Source of the DNA: Bryopsis sp. KO-2023
Lineage: Eukaryota > Chlorophyta > Ulvophyceae > Bryopsidales > Bryopsidaceae
Length of the DNA: 64,000 nucleotides
Reading direction: 5' to 3'
Assembly: GCA_030272585.1 (NCBI GenBank)
Contig: BSYQ01000001.1
Coordinates: 9,749,001-9,813,000, forward strand
The notes beneath the pieces are model-generated. The model was not told the DNA's origin and did no database searches. It saw only the letters and a list, made by a program, of their open reading frames with translations. Position 1 is the stretch's first letter. Each line of letters starts with the position of its first letter. Below, one piece after another: positions 34,910 to 47,300 of this stretch. The position numbers were made by a program, and so were the translations under genes.

Positions 34910-37900
34910 ATGACTGGCGTCAGCCTCAGGAAGGAAAGAACGAGGCCGAGCGCCTTCCAGGTACACGAAAGGTACCGACGAAAGTCACACAGCGGAATGC
35001 AGCCGAGTTTCTGGATTTGACACAAATATGAAAAATTTACATTTCTGGAAATTGAGGAATCATCAACATCCCCTTTCTCCAAAAAAAAGAAACAAGAAAC
35101 GGATTTGGATCCATCCAAGTGCTCAACCATCTAATGCTTCGAAAGCAGAATTTGAAAACAGAAGGGGAGGAAATTCCATTCCCAACAGAATCTAATGTTT
35201 AACTATCTGAGAGAAAATCAAATTCATGGAGCTGGATTCAAACAGGAAAAATGAAAAAACCAATGCTGGGAAAAGCAAGGTACTGCCTGACGAAACTCAA
35301 TAGAAAATATCAGACAAGAAAAACAATCCAATGAATCGGGAGTGACGATGTTGTGTTGGGTTAGGGTCTGGTCGATGAAACTCCACTGAAAGGGGGAAAT
35401 TCTTTGATTGACAAGAGTAAGGCCAACCTGAACCTTAAATCACCACCCAATCGATCCATTTCTTTGGTTCCCAAAACAACGATGATGTCATGTGCCATTT
35501 GAAACTGTCATTCTGTTTGTTGAACTTGCTTTTGTTTTTTCGTTTTCTTGGAAGGGAGCTATGTCAGAGTTGGGTCGAACAATATCCTGGATGTGGTGCC
35601 TGGCATCATTCACTTCGGAGGATTTCAGATCAACAAGCCCCAACGCCAGATTGTGCGAATTCGAAATGCAGCTGGATTTAGTACAAGGGTGCATGTATTG
35701 CCTCCGAACACCCCATTTTTCCAGGTCTGATACTTTGATTATTATTCACTTGGAGGCAATAAGTTACTACAAAACAAAAGTCAATGCGTAGACCTCTTTT
35801 TTTCCAGATCCAAAATTTCTTGGCATCGGTATGCGATGATAGGGGCTCCTCACGTCGAGCAATGCTGCCTGTCTATTTTCATGTGTTCTTATCAAAAGAA
35901 GGAAAAAAAGCATTGAAAAAGGAGAGAAAATCTTGTTTTTTCCAGATGGGGTGGCGAAAGCATCGAGGGTTGATTGCACCTGGAATGTGCGAAGAAGTGG
36001 AAATCGAATTTCATCCAAAGGAGTGGCGTTATTACTATGACTGCATCAGAGTTCATTCGGAGGTCTGTTCTCTAGTGCAAACAGGTCCCTCTCGGTTTTT
36101 TAAAACAGGGAATATGTATTGATGCTCTGTCTACTTGTGCAACTGGATCCTGCTTTGGCTTTCTCTTCCCATGAAACTGTTCACCACATTTTTATTTTTT
36201 TTTTGAGTTTACGGCCCAAAAATCTCTTGAACCCCTAACAGCTCTTCTCGATTATCTTGATTCCATGCTAACTCCATCAAATTATCGACCCAATCTGAAG
36301 CCTTGATTTCTTTCCCCATCTGTCATTTTAATCTTATTGATTTTGGATTGATTTTAGGGTGAAAATCTGCTTGTACCGATCCACGGCTACCCAACAATGA
36401 ACGAATCGAGGTTTCCTTCGCAAGTGGATTTTGGACTTTGTCGAGTGGGGGAGCCCACAGAGAAGATCATCGAAATGAAGTGCAAAGTTCCAATAGATTT
36501 CGAGTTTGAGATTCGTATCGTGAAGGGTTGTTCGTCATTCACGATCGCCCCCTTGCAAGGGATCGTACCAGCGGATGGGGTTGCTTTCATAGCCCTCACA
36601 TTCTGCCCAAACGATTTCACAACTCAAGAAATGGTGATTGAGGTACAGTCATTTCTTTCCACTTCAGTTTTTTTTACAATTTTTTGTTCGACCAGATTGG
36701 GTGTTGGTAGGTTCAATTTTCCAAGTGGATGAATTTATTGCCCTCCAGTTGCAAACAAACATTGAATAAATTTGGAGTCTGACTTGGGGGTGTTTTGGGG
36801 GTGAAGGTTCACACATCTGAAATAAATTCGGAGCCGAAAATCTGCAGCATAACTGGGTCGGGGTTCCCTGGAAAACACTTGGATGAGCAGTTTCCTGAAA
36901 TTTGCACAGCTTCAGAGAAAAACACATCTGAAAGAGTTGGTAAGCATGCAAAAAAGGACTGTGTTTGGCGGGGTCTTTTGAGGATTGCCTTGGAAGCCAG
37001 AGAAGAAGTTTTTTAGTTTTCACTCAGATATATCAAGAGATGAAAGTAGAAAGCAACGAAATTATCGATTCAGAAGTTTTTATTCGTGGTGGCTTTAGAA
37101 ACGACCCGTCTCATGACAACATCAAATTTAATAATCAGATGATATCCATTCATGCCTGGTTGGCCTGGAGTATTTTGCACTGGTTTTTCAAAATATCGGT
37201 GATTCGTCGTTTGGATCAGTGTTATTGGGTATTGAGTCTTCTAGATTCTCTTCTTTTTTTGGGGGGGACTGGGCAAGATATTGGAGTTTTTGAACATGTG
37301 TGGCAAAATTCAGGTGAGACGATGAAAAAACTAAAAATGCACATTAAAAAGAAAAAAGAGTCCCCTGACAAGCATCTGGAGCCGAAGACCCCTGAAACTG
37401 GGGCCGAGAGGCCAGTTGTGATGGAAAATATGAACACACATGCTGGCATCGCAAAAATCCTAAATCAAGAAGAGGGTAAACTAGAGATCGCCGACATCAA
37501 GGTTAGAATTGATAAAAGCGCACCCATAGGAAATTTTGTCTAAACATGGAAAGAAGCTAGGTGTCCCCTACATTTTTTGGGGGGAATCAATGGAAAGGAA
37601 AATATCGCAAAGCGTAAAGAAAGAGGAAAAAAATACGGATGGAAAATGGCTGGCGAAGTATTGGTGTTGTGGTTGCCTCGGGGAGTAGTCTGAAGATTGG
37701 TGATGAAATGTGTTGATCGAACAGGGTGCCATCGAAACGAGAAAAGGTGAAATTGCTGAAAAAAATCGAGAATTGGATGCAGTTCTCCTCCGAGGGAAAT
37801 CAGAAAAAATCGACCCATTGGATGATCCAAATTTGCCTATTTCAATCAAGGTCTGTGCTTGTTTTATATATATATGCAGTGCATAAATATAAGAAATATG

Positions 37901-40739
37901 GACGAACTCCACCGCAGTGACCATCACCCTTCAAGGAACCGGACCCCCAACTTCAAAAGACAGAGATATGCAGTGATGAGATTTTGTAAAAGGAAAGTAA
38001 AATCAGGGCTGCATACACATATATTAAAAAAAAAGGCAGTAATTGACATCGACTTTTATGGTTCAGTTTAGGAGGCCATTTTCCGAAGGCAATTGGAGGA
38101 TGTGCGAAAACACAAGAAGAGAATCGAAATGACCAGCTGTGTGTCGCTGGGGAGCAAGATAATGTCCGATGAGGAAATTCAGCAAGCATTTGCAGCAAAA
38201 CAAGAGGTTCTGGATTCCCAAAACATATCAGAACGAATGCAGGCATCGAAAAGGTAATTTGCCTTTATTTGATTGGGGAGTTTTCTTTTTTTTTTAAATC
38301 ATTGGGAGGGTTGAATGGGGTTACGGTTACAGCTCCACGTATCTATATAAGTAATGTATTCGTTTTTTTTCAAAGCGGAAAGGAAAATCTGCCAGCAACC
38401 TCCACCCTGGTGAATTCAGATATCAATTTTTCACTGTTGATTTCACTGAATCAAACAGCAAGACAAAAAAAAAGGCATTCCCAGAACCCTTTTCTTTCTA
38501 CCTTCCATGAACCTTATCAAACTGCTGGCTTTTCATGATTAGATTTTTCGTTTCTAGTTAACGCCTTGTTTTTTCTTTTTGGGCCGGATCCCAGATTTCA
38601 GGCTGAAAGAGTAGCATCTGGTGCCATTCGTTCGGTGAACCCAGAAGCTCCAGAGAATGTCCTGGTGCAAACATGCAGCCAAACTTTTGACTTCAACAAG
38701 GGAAGCGATTGGGCGAAACGGACCACGGCATTTCATAGGTTTCGATGTGCTGCCAGGACAGTCTTGATTCAAGCCAGAGCTCAGAAAAGAGTTTTGAAAA
38801 TCAATGCACTCCTAGGTGACTCAACCTTTCGGAAATCGACGAAAAACAAAAAAAGGAAAAAAGCTGTCTCAAGCTGTTCTTTTCCCTTGTGGCTAGGATT
38901 CCATGAAATAGATTTGCTGAGGTTTCTTTGTGGGGGATTATATTTCTAAAATGTGTCGAGAACATTGCCATGATGATAATATAATGTTTGAAAATATGTG
39001 GATGCGCAAGATTCCCCCCGGCTGAGTTCTGTATTTGACTCATCGTCAGGTCAGCTTGACTTTGATAAAGAAAAGATTGCCGAGGAGGTGGAGAATCCGA
39101 AAGTGACAGTGGCTTCGAGCTCCTCTGGGAATCGATTCGACCTCTCTGAAGTCGTCAGCAAATCCAGCATCAGAACATGGCCGTTTGCAAAATATGACGA
39201 AACGGAATTTTTCGATTGTGGAAAAGTGGAGCCCGGGCACTACAAAGATTACGATGAGCTTCGCCAGCATGAACTCAAGGTATCTGTTATTTCATGGTGT
39301 TTTTGTTTGTTTGTAATTTCCTTGGGCTTGCTCATCTTGCCAAGTTCTTTTAGCTGAGCTGATGGGGTTGTGATCAATTTTCCATTCGTGGCTAGGTCCC
39401 GTTGAAATACAAGCACTTGGGGTATGAAGAAGAGAAATTCCCAGATTTCGATTATTGCATGGCTCTCCTGGAGGATCAGCCGCTGATGACGGGGGCTGAG
39501 GAAGAGGCTTTGGATGCTGTCGAATGTGGGGTCGTTTCGGTCGATTCGATGCTCCAGGAAATGCCCGAAGCGTTGAACAAGTTCCCTTATGATACGTACA
39601 AGATAGGATCAAGATATAGCGACGAAAAGGTGGGATGAAACATCCATATCCGATCGTTTTGGGCTGAGATCCTGTTAAGAAACCATCAGGCATCCCCATG
39701 CATAAATAGTGTGGTGGAAGACAGTTGGGGGGTAGTGCTGGCAGCACCCCCTCCTCCCCAAGGCAAAAAGCACTTCTTTTCTTTCTGAGTTGGGTGCTTG
39801 TTTTCATCAGGTTTTCAAAGCGCCCCCACCCTCGTGGGGCTACGATCCCAAATATCCAATAAAACCACAAAAGTACGATTTCATCAACACTTCGAAAACA
39901 GAGGACAGGGCATTGAATTCGGTTCGAGCGATGGAGAGAGATCCTAAACTGTCTGACACTTGGAAGCCAAGATTCCGCATCCCAAAGGTCGGTCTCAAAA
40001 AACCAGGACAAAGATCATTTACTTGAATCCTTAGACACGTTCATTAAATCCAATCGATGAAATGATGCAGAAGCAGTCATGCCCATTCTTCCAGTCTTTC
40101 TGCTGCTCGGCATTGTCTGGTGTGGGGACAGTGTGCATCGTTTTTGCCCTGTTGAATTCACATTCTTACACTTTTAAAGTACGACTCCTGTTCCAGCCAA
40201 AGTCCCTTTAAACACCACAACCTATAGTCCTGACTGTACAATCAGCCAGCAACGGCCCAACTGGATTTCTTCTTTCCACAGCCCAAAAAGGCTAGAAATA
40301 GTGAAGGAGTGAATATCGCCCAGCTGATGATCGCAGGTTACAGAAGACCATTATCAGCCATTGATGGATGGCCCAGACCCCGATGATGATATCAGTACCT
40401 CCATGAAAGTCGACCCAGAAACCATTCAAAAGATGAAGGACGCTGTCGACGATTTGTGTAAACCAGGGGATGAATCTCCGGAGGCTGACAAGGTGGATCT
40501 CATGTGCAGCATCCTCATAAGTTGTGCTGCTCTTGCTCCTAATTTCATTGAGATTTTTTTATCAACATCAGCAGTTTCATTGCACCTTCCAGGAGTTTGA
40601 GATGCCACGAACCAAATGCATACAAGAGCTTGCCAAACAGAAGGAAGCCTCCAGGAAGGCCGCCATCGACGAATACCAAGATTCTGTCAAAAAATTCAAC
40701 AAAAAGTTGAACAAGCCTTCAATGCATGCCATCAAGTAG
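34910..40739 (+). CDS. CFAP221: CFAP221/PCDP1-like ciliary central-apparatus protein
   Basis: A probable first exon is 34910-34960 (MTGVSLRKERTRPSAFQ, ending CAG/gtac). Supported exons are about 35556-35724, 35808-35828, 35946-36062, 36358-36642, 36807-36939, 37314-37501, 37725-37850, 38072-38252, 38595-38815, about 39008-39280, 39396-39630, 39812-39988, 40282-40339 and about 40361-40739 (with one intron). The N-terminal region reads GIIHFGGFQINKPQRQIVRI and then FHPKEWRYYYDCIRVHSE. These are followed by LVPIHGYPTMNE and CKVPIDFEFEI, then SEPKICSITGSGFPG, matching human PCDP1/CFAP221 block by block (MSP/ASH-like domains). FDFNKGSDWAKRTTAFHRF with ARTVLIQAR matches the later conserved region. 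The family belongs to the C1d projection of the motile-cilium central pair and binds calmodulin. An exon of 21 nt (35808-35828) is needed to join the ASH blocks. The gene is single copy, in the spacer of the inverted duplication. Confidence 0.88.
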
Positions 40740-41305
40740 TGGAACGGGGTTCTAGTCTGAATCTGGCATCGCTTTGGTCTTACAACAGTTTTGCTTCCGA
40801 GTGGAAATATCATTTCGATTCTTTTGAGAAGTGCTTCTCCAGAAAAACAGAAAGGCTCCATCAATGCCCTGTCCTGTTCAGGATAGAATTCATCTGTCCT
40901 ATTTTTGACCAGAAGATCCTGTTACACATGCATGCAAGCGTCACATCACCGATTCATAAAACATCAAGCCCTGTTCTTCTGCATTCACATTTGAGTAGCT
41001 TCAAAAATAGAACTCTCCACATTGGAAACTGAAACGTGGCGATGGAGTTGAATGGGCACTGCCAGTTGGATCAATCACTTGACGATCTCCCCCCAAATGC
41101 CCCAAGATCTGGCCTTTCGAAAACACGACTCCGATCCTATACTCACCCCGGCCTTGTGGCAAAATAATTCTAGTTTCCCCTGTGGTGGTCGGGGCATTGA
41201 ACTCAAAATCACAGTTTGCAACACTTCCGACATGAGTCACACACACTGTCGTCCAAGAATAAATTGAAATAAGTTGGGCCAAGAATTGGGGGGCTTTTGC
41301 ATCAT
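40740..41305. other. Spacer end, downstream of CFAP221
   Basis: On the minus strand an open frame (41260 down to 41060, containing ANCDFEFNAPTTTGETRIIL) runs into the end of the right repeat arm. It looks protein-like but has no partner in the left arm and no family I know. Confidence 0.3.
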
Positions 41306-41490
41306 CAGACCACCACAGTTGCATTACAATTCCCACCACAAATCCACCAACACTTGCTGCCATCGAACCGATACTTTTCATTACCCTTTCTTGCCATGAT
41401 TTGCAATCCACACCACCAGGAATTTTCATTGCACCCTCCATGTGGGCTGGTGAGAATTCTACAGGGTGCCATACAGTCAAGAAATGACAT
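41306..41490 (-). pseudogene. Fragment of the glycosyltransferase gene in the right arm
   Basis: The segment encodes SPHGGCNENSWWCGLQIMAR and then KYRFDGSKCWWICGGNCNATVVV. It parallels residues of the glycosyltransferase at 32,250-32,407 but with many amino-acid changes. The membrane-anchor part is missing, and a TGA follows directly after the end of homology. The remaining exons have no copy here. It is a partial duplicate, most likely not functional as this enzyme. Confidence 0.7.
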
Positions 41491-41699
41491 AGGTCCATAG
41501 CCAAGCCCCAGTCACAAACCTTCACTTGGATCACCCAATGAACTCCGCGGCCAGCGATCTTCAGATCGAAAGCAAATGGATCCGCTTCCTACTTTTGCAT
41601 GCGATTGAGTGAAAAGCTTTCTCTCAACAGTAGATTTGACTTTTGGTTTCTCCACTGACGATTGCCATTTCACTTGTTTCCTTTTTCTTTCCTGTTGGC

Positions 41700-42088
41700 A
41701 TAGATTTCTTAAGAGAAAAAAGAAAAAGAAGGAAAAAAGATTGCTCCCTTCTGATCGTTGCTTTGGCTTTGCAAGTCCTCTCCCTCTGTGTGCATGGAGA
41801 TTTCGGAGGTGGTGCCTGAGTCATCATCATCCTTGTGCCTGGGAAAGCTGGAAAATCGATGTCTGGCCGCAAGGAAACACGCTTCTCCAGGATGTTCAAT
41901 CGAAACTTTTTCGTTCCAAATCTGGTGGAAAGCCGGAGCCCGTTCTTACGTCGCTTCAACACCTGAATGCGTTGATATCCGTGAGCTGTCGTTCGCCTGC
42001 GAGAGTTTCTCGGGAGCGGATCGGAAGGCGGGGGGATAGGTGATGTATTTTCGTGCATGAAGCTGGCATGGGCTTCAGTGTCAGGTAC
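41700..42088 (-). other. Right-arm copy of the candidate exon
   Basis: This is the mirror of 31,041-31,444, with the acceptor tgcag/GTACC kept. The far end differs: the donor seen in the left arm is not present in the same form. Both strands stay open over most of it, as in the left copy. Confidence 0.35.
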
Positions 42089-42308
42089 CTGCACCCCATT
42101 ACATTCATGTCATCCATCCACCAATGTATGGAAAAATATCTACATTGATTTACTTACATGTGTGTGTGGAAAGACATGCAAGTAAAATTCTGTGATGTTT
42201 CTGTCAGGTCAAATCTGTCATCCACACTTAACATCAACATCAACATTTTATCTTCCACCCTTTGCCTTCCACCAGCCTTCGAGAACACTAACCCGTAACA
42301 ACAAGAAC

Positions 42309-42987
42309 ATGGTCAATCGTGGAATTTTTCGGGCGCCTGTGGTGTGGGAGGAACATGAACATGGGCAGAACCATGAAAGGGCTAGGCAAGCACAAGGACC
42401 TGAACCAGCAACTCAAAGCAAGGGTGAGGTCCCTTGTGGTGCAGTGTAGCATTTCGTATGCTGACGAGTTTTTCTGTGATAATAAGTGTCGAAATCACGG
42501 TCAAACGTGAGTCAGCTTCTGATTTCTGGACACAATTTCTTGTTTTGATAACATGCATGTGTATTGAAGACTTCCTTGTTGAATGTGTTTTGTGCAGGGG
42601 CCACTCTGTTGGTGTGCGCATTTGAGGTAAGGCTACCTAGTTGAAATTTGGCTATTGGCTGAAAACTGGAAGCATGTGTTGCTTGTGCTGACTGGTTGAG
42701 TGCTCAGCAACTTTTTTTTATCGTTCTCAGTATTTTCCTTTCATCAGAAAAGGGGTCAGGAATCTTGCTTGCTGGGGGTGCCGGCAACTCGGAAACCTGA
42801 GCCATTGTGACACCAACTGTTTCATTCTTTTGCAATGTAGGCATGTTTCACAGCGGCCAGACACATGAACAACTCGGAATGGTTTCTGGCATTGGGATTT
42901 GACCTGGTCAAATCTGCCATGGAGGGGGGGGGTTGCATCGATGCCCCACAGGCCTACAATGCTCTGTTCACTTCGGTAATGGGGCTG
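42309..42987 (+). pseudogene. DUF4378-like gene, right-arm copy, 5' part
   Basis: Exons 42309-42423, 42598-42626 and the first 147 bases of exon 3 (from 42841) correspond to exons 1-3 of the left copy, with intact splice sites. Changes include MVNRGIF for MVHCEIF. Exon 3 is interrupted after codon 49 by a retrotransposon insertion of about 17 kb (42,988-59,953), so the gene cannot make the full protein in the ordinary way. Confidence 0.85.
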
Positions 42988-43337
42988 TGTAGTGAATCGC
43001 CTGATTCAGAGCCTGCTGGGCCCTGAATCAGGAGATCTGACTGTAGGTTGGCGAGCTGGCAGCTCAGCAGGTGTCCCTGCTGAACTGGCAGCTCAGAACA
43101 TTCTGTGATCTGACCTGATACAGTGATGGGTTCACTGTGTCAGCTCAGTAGTTGTCTGATCAGGGGATCAGGTCTTGTCAGAGGTGCTGCAGCAGGGTAT
43201 TTGAGCAGCGCCTCTAGGGTATTGGTACACTTGGTTTTAACCTAGCTTTTAACCTTGTTTGGAGTGCTTTGCACCTTGGTCTTCCTTTGTTTCACCTTCA
43301 GCTTGGCTGGCAGACTTGCAGAGTCGCAGCCGTTGCA
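42988..43337 (+). repeat. 5' LTR of the outer element
   Basis: This 350-bp LTR starts TGTAGTGAATC and ends GCCGTTGCA. No difference from the 3' LTR was seen by eye. Confidence 0.97.
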
Positions 43338-43628
43338 TTGGTTTCGGAGCATTCTTGTGGCAAGATCACAAGTGATCTTGGGAGAGGTAGAGAGTTCTGG
43401 TGAAGCAGCAGGCGCAGAGTTTTCAGGCGCAAGGTTTTTGCAGAATCGATCAGGGCGCAGGGTAGCGCTGAGTGCAGGCATAGTTGGCGCAGTTTTCGCA
43501 CAGTTTTGTGTAGGCGCAGTGCTGCACAGAGGTCGTTTTGTACGCAAGGTTATAGTAGAGTTTGCAGGCGTTGCCTAGCACAGAACGTTGTCAGGCGCAG
43601 GTTTTGCGCAGCAGTAAGGGGCACAGTT
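43338..43628 (+). other. Outer element leader and primer-binding site
   Basis: TGGTTTCGGAGC at 43339-43350, one base after the LTR, is placed as a primer-binding site and resembles the initiator-tRNA-Met type used by many Ty3/gypsy and Copia elements (TGGTATCAGAGC). The rest is a repetitive GGCGCAG-rich leader that resumes at 51,209. Confidence 0.7.
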
Positions 43629-43895
43629 TGTTAGACTTGGGGGTGCAAGTCTAAGAAGAGCTAAAAACTAAAACTTATGAGTCCATGACCTTGAAGCCCA
43701 TTAATACCATGACCCCCAAGGATCCTAGCGTCCCCGCATGGTACCTAGGACAACCATCCTAGGTGGGCACCCGACATAGGTCTAGTCATCATGACTAGAC
43801 CTGACTCACATGTCCACGTCAGCATGATTATGCATGACTGTACATGATTGTACATGACTGGACCTGACTGGATGTAGCTCTTAACATCCCTAACA
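43629..43895 (-). repeat. 3' LTR of the inner element
   Basis: This 267-bp LTR is the same as the copy at 50,942-51,208. A purine tract (on the minus strand, AGGGGGGGAGGTA) adjoins it on the interior side, as expected for the 3' end. Confidence 0.95.
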
Positions 43896-44399
43896 TACCT
43901 CCCCCCCTAATCAGTCTCCTCCTGGAGACTCCTTTCCTCACTTCTATATAGCCCATAGAATAATACAGAGTCCCACAACGAACCCCAATTCTTATCATTC
44001 AACTATATAAAGTGTTTCGATAACTTGGAGATGTTATCATAAGTGTATTCGTCAGAATAAGCCCCTACTCTGATATAGGTCATCCGAGTCCTTCTCATAC
44101 ACGGAGTGCTTCTCGGATCTACCAAGACCATACACTTCTCTACACTGGTGGCGAACCAATGTACATCAACTGAAGTCTCGCAACTTCATCTACTTCCATT
44201 TATATTCTCATTTTGAATGGATCCCATCTAGAGTTCAAAATAGAATATAGCGAGAAATTCAATTTAGTTCACTAGTTCATTGAAAATGAGATATGTTCTT
44301 AAACATGTCCTCACTTAACAAGAACTTGATCTCGTTCACAAGATCTGGAACTCTTTTCATATCGACACTCGATTATGAAGAAACATTACCCCACACAAG
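43896..44399 (-). other. Inner element 3' noncoding region
   Basis: This lies between the end of the pol frame and the purine tract next to the 3' LTR. No ORF of note is present. Confidence 0.6.
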
Positions 44400-47300
44400 T
44401 CACGAACGAAGTCGCCTACTTCGACGTACCGGAATAGGGGGAATCAACGTTGATTTCTTTCTCTTCTGGTACTGCTCTACCAGCTCCCGAGCGTTCTCCA
44501 AATTCGCTTCAGGCTCCCAAGAGTTGTGCTCATGTGAGTATCCCGTCCACTTTACCAAGTACTGCGGAACTACTCGTCGACCGACCTTTACTTCACGGTA
44601 GTCGAGGAGGTCTTCTACCTCATACTCTAGTTCTTCCTGTATATCCACAGGTGGCGGAGGAGGTTGTGTCTTTCCATGCGACCAATACCTCTTAAGTAAA
44701 GAAGCATGAAAGACTGGATGAATAGGAAGCGAATCAGGCAATTCCAATCGGAACGCGACCTGTTCTGCCATCGGTTTTCGTTTTTGGACACCTTCCAAAA
44801 CACGAAAAGGACCCAACCAACGTGGCAATAACTTCCTTGATCCAGGGTGTTTCAATTTGATATGTCGTGCATCCAGCAAGACCATATCGCCTACTTGAAC
44901 ATCAACTGGACACCTACGCACATCGGCATAAGTCTTCATCCTTTGCTGAGCACCTTCTAAACACCGCTTTGCTTTGACAATCGCCTCACGAATGTCCTCG
45001 GTCATCTTCTTCACCGCCGGTACTCCAATCTGTGTCCTTTGTCTACTCAGACCTCCAGGACCCATGACATTAGATGTCTTGGATGGAAGTTGTACCGTTA
45101 ATGGTGTCCACGGATCTCTACCGTAGTTCAAGAAGAACGGTGTTTCACCAGTAGCCATCGACTTAGAGTTGTTCAATGCAAACTCTACCACTGGCAACAA
45201 GTCACTCCAATCTCTTTGACGAGGTCCTACGAAATGCCGTAAGGTATCTTCGAGGATCCTATTCATTGCTTCAGTCTGTCCATCACTCTGTGGATGAAAA
45301 GCTGTCGACAATGCTTGAGTGACCCCTAAGGTCTTACAAAGCTCTCTAAAGAACTTTGAAGTCCACCTAGGATCTCTATCGCTTACGAGGTGCTTAGGAA
45401 GACCGTGCAAACGGAAGACCTCAGTAACGAAGAGTTTCGCCGTTTGTACCGCATCACACGTAGTGTGCGTTGGTACGCATCGCACCATCTTTGTGAGTCG
45501 ATCCACAAAAACTAAGATAGCGTCAAATGCTTCCGCTCCTGATTTAGGCAAATCAGTAATCAAATCCATTGAAACCGATTCCCATCGACCATCAGGAATA
45601 CGTAAAGGTTGCAAAGGACCAGGCACCTTGCCGCGACGGTGTTTGTTCCTTTGACATGCATCGCATCCCTTTACAAAGTTTGCGATATCTCCCTCTACGC
45701 CAGGCCACCAAAAGTATTTTAAGACTGTTCTTTGGGTCTTGCGGATCCCAAAATGTCCTGCATATACACTTGCATGGCTATCATGTAGGATATCTTCTCT
45801 AAGATTATCCCAATTTGGTACTACTACTCGTGCACCATTCCACCACAGGCCTGAGTGCTTTTGACAACCTGAAGCGGCGACATCTTCGGTTTCAAACCAC
45901 TCATCCCTAGTGATCCCCTCAGTCAATCTCTCCTTTAGCATCGACGTACCGGGCCGGGGCGAGGACGGATCCCCATTCCAAGTTGGTCGTTTCTGGCCAC
46001 CTCCCAGCTCCGAGAGTATTCCGATCTGCTGAGAATACGACGGATATCGTGACAAGGGGTCTGCCACGTTCGTCCGTCCCGGCCTGTATTCCCACTCGAA
46101 CCGGAACCCCTGGAGGACTTCGAGCCAACGTGCCGACCTTCGAGAGAGAGTTTCCTGGGAATGGAAATATGTGTTAGGCTGGTGATCACACACCACCTTA
46201 AACACACGCACATCCAGGTAGCATCGCCACAACTTAAGAGCATGCACTACGGCGAACATTTCCTTGTCACCTATGCTCCAGTTAAGTTGGGCTCCTGATA
46301 ACTTTCGACTTTCAAAAGCTATAGGATGTTCCTCTTGCAACAAGATTGCACCGATCGCATAATCCGAAGCATCTGCGATAACTTCAAAATCCTTTTCGAA
46401 GTTAGGCATTGCCAAACAAGGTGCATGTGTTAAATTCTCTTTAACACCATCAAAGCCTCTTTGACAATCCTCGGTCCAACTCCACTCTTTACCCTTCCTA
46501 AGTAAATTTGTGAGTGGGGCTACAAGCTTGCTGTAACCTTGCACAAATCTCCGGAAATAGTTAGAGAGCCCTAAAAATGAACGCAATTCCGCAACGTTCT
46601 TTGGGACTGGCCACTCTACTACTTTCTCTGTTTTCCTTTTATCAGCGGAAATACCATCTTGATTTATAACAAATCCAAGATAGTGAAGCTCTTTCTTAAA
46701 GAAATCACATTTTGATCTCTTCAAGAACACTTTGTGCTCACGCTAGCGTTTCATCACCGCTCGCAAATGTTGCACATGTTCCTCCGGAGTTTTGCTGAAT
46801 ACAAGTATGTCATCGAGGTATATTAGGACCGACTTCCCAATCATACCCGAGAATACCCGATTCATCCAAGTCTGGAATATTGCAGGTGCATTCGTCAAGC
46901 CCATTGGAAGCACTTTGTATTCATACAGACCGAATGGGGTTTTGAAAGCAGTCTTCGGTTGGTCTGACTCCTTCACTCGAAGTTGCCAATACTCTGCTTT
47001 CAAATCTAAGGCCGAAAAGAACTTCGAACCTTGAAGTTGATCAAGGAGATCATCTATCCTTGGTAGTGGATATTGATTCCTGATCGTCAACTTATTTAAG
47101 CCTCTATAGTCGATACACATCCGTCGAGTACCATCCGGTTTGGGAACAAACAAGATTGGTGCACCCCACGGACTACAACTAGGCTTAATCAAACCCTTCT
47201 GCAGCATATCAGAGACTTGATCTTCAATCTCTTTTCTTTCACCCGGTGTGTAACGAAACATTGGTCTATGTACCGGTTTCGCTCCAGGGACAAGATCAAT

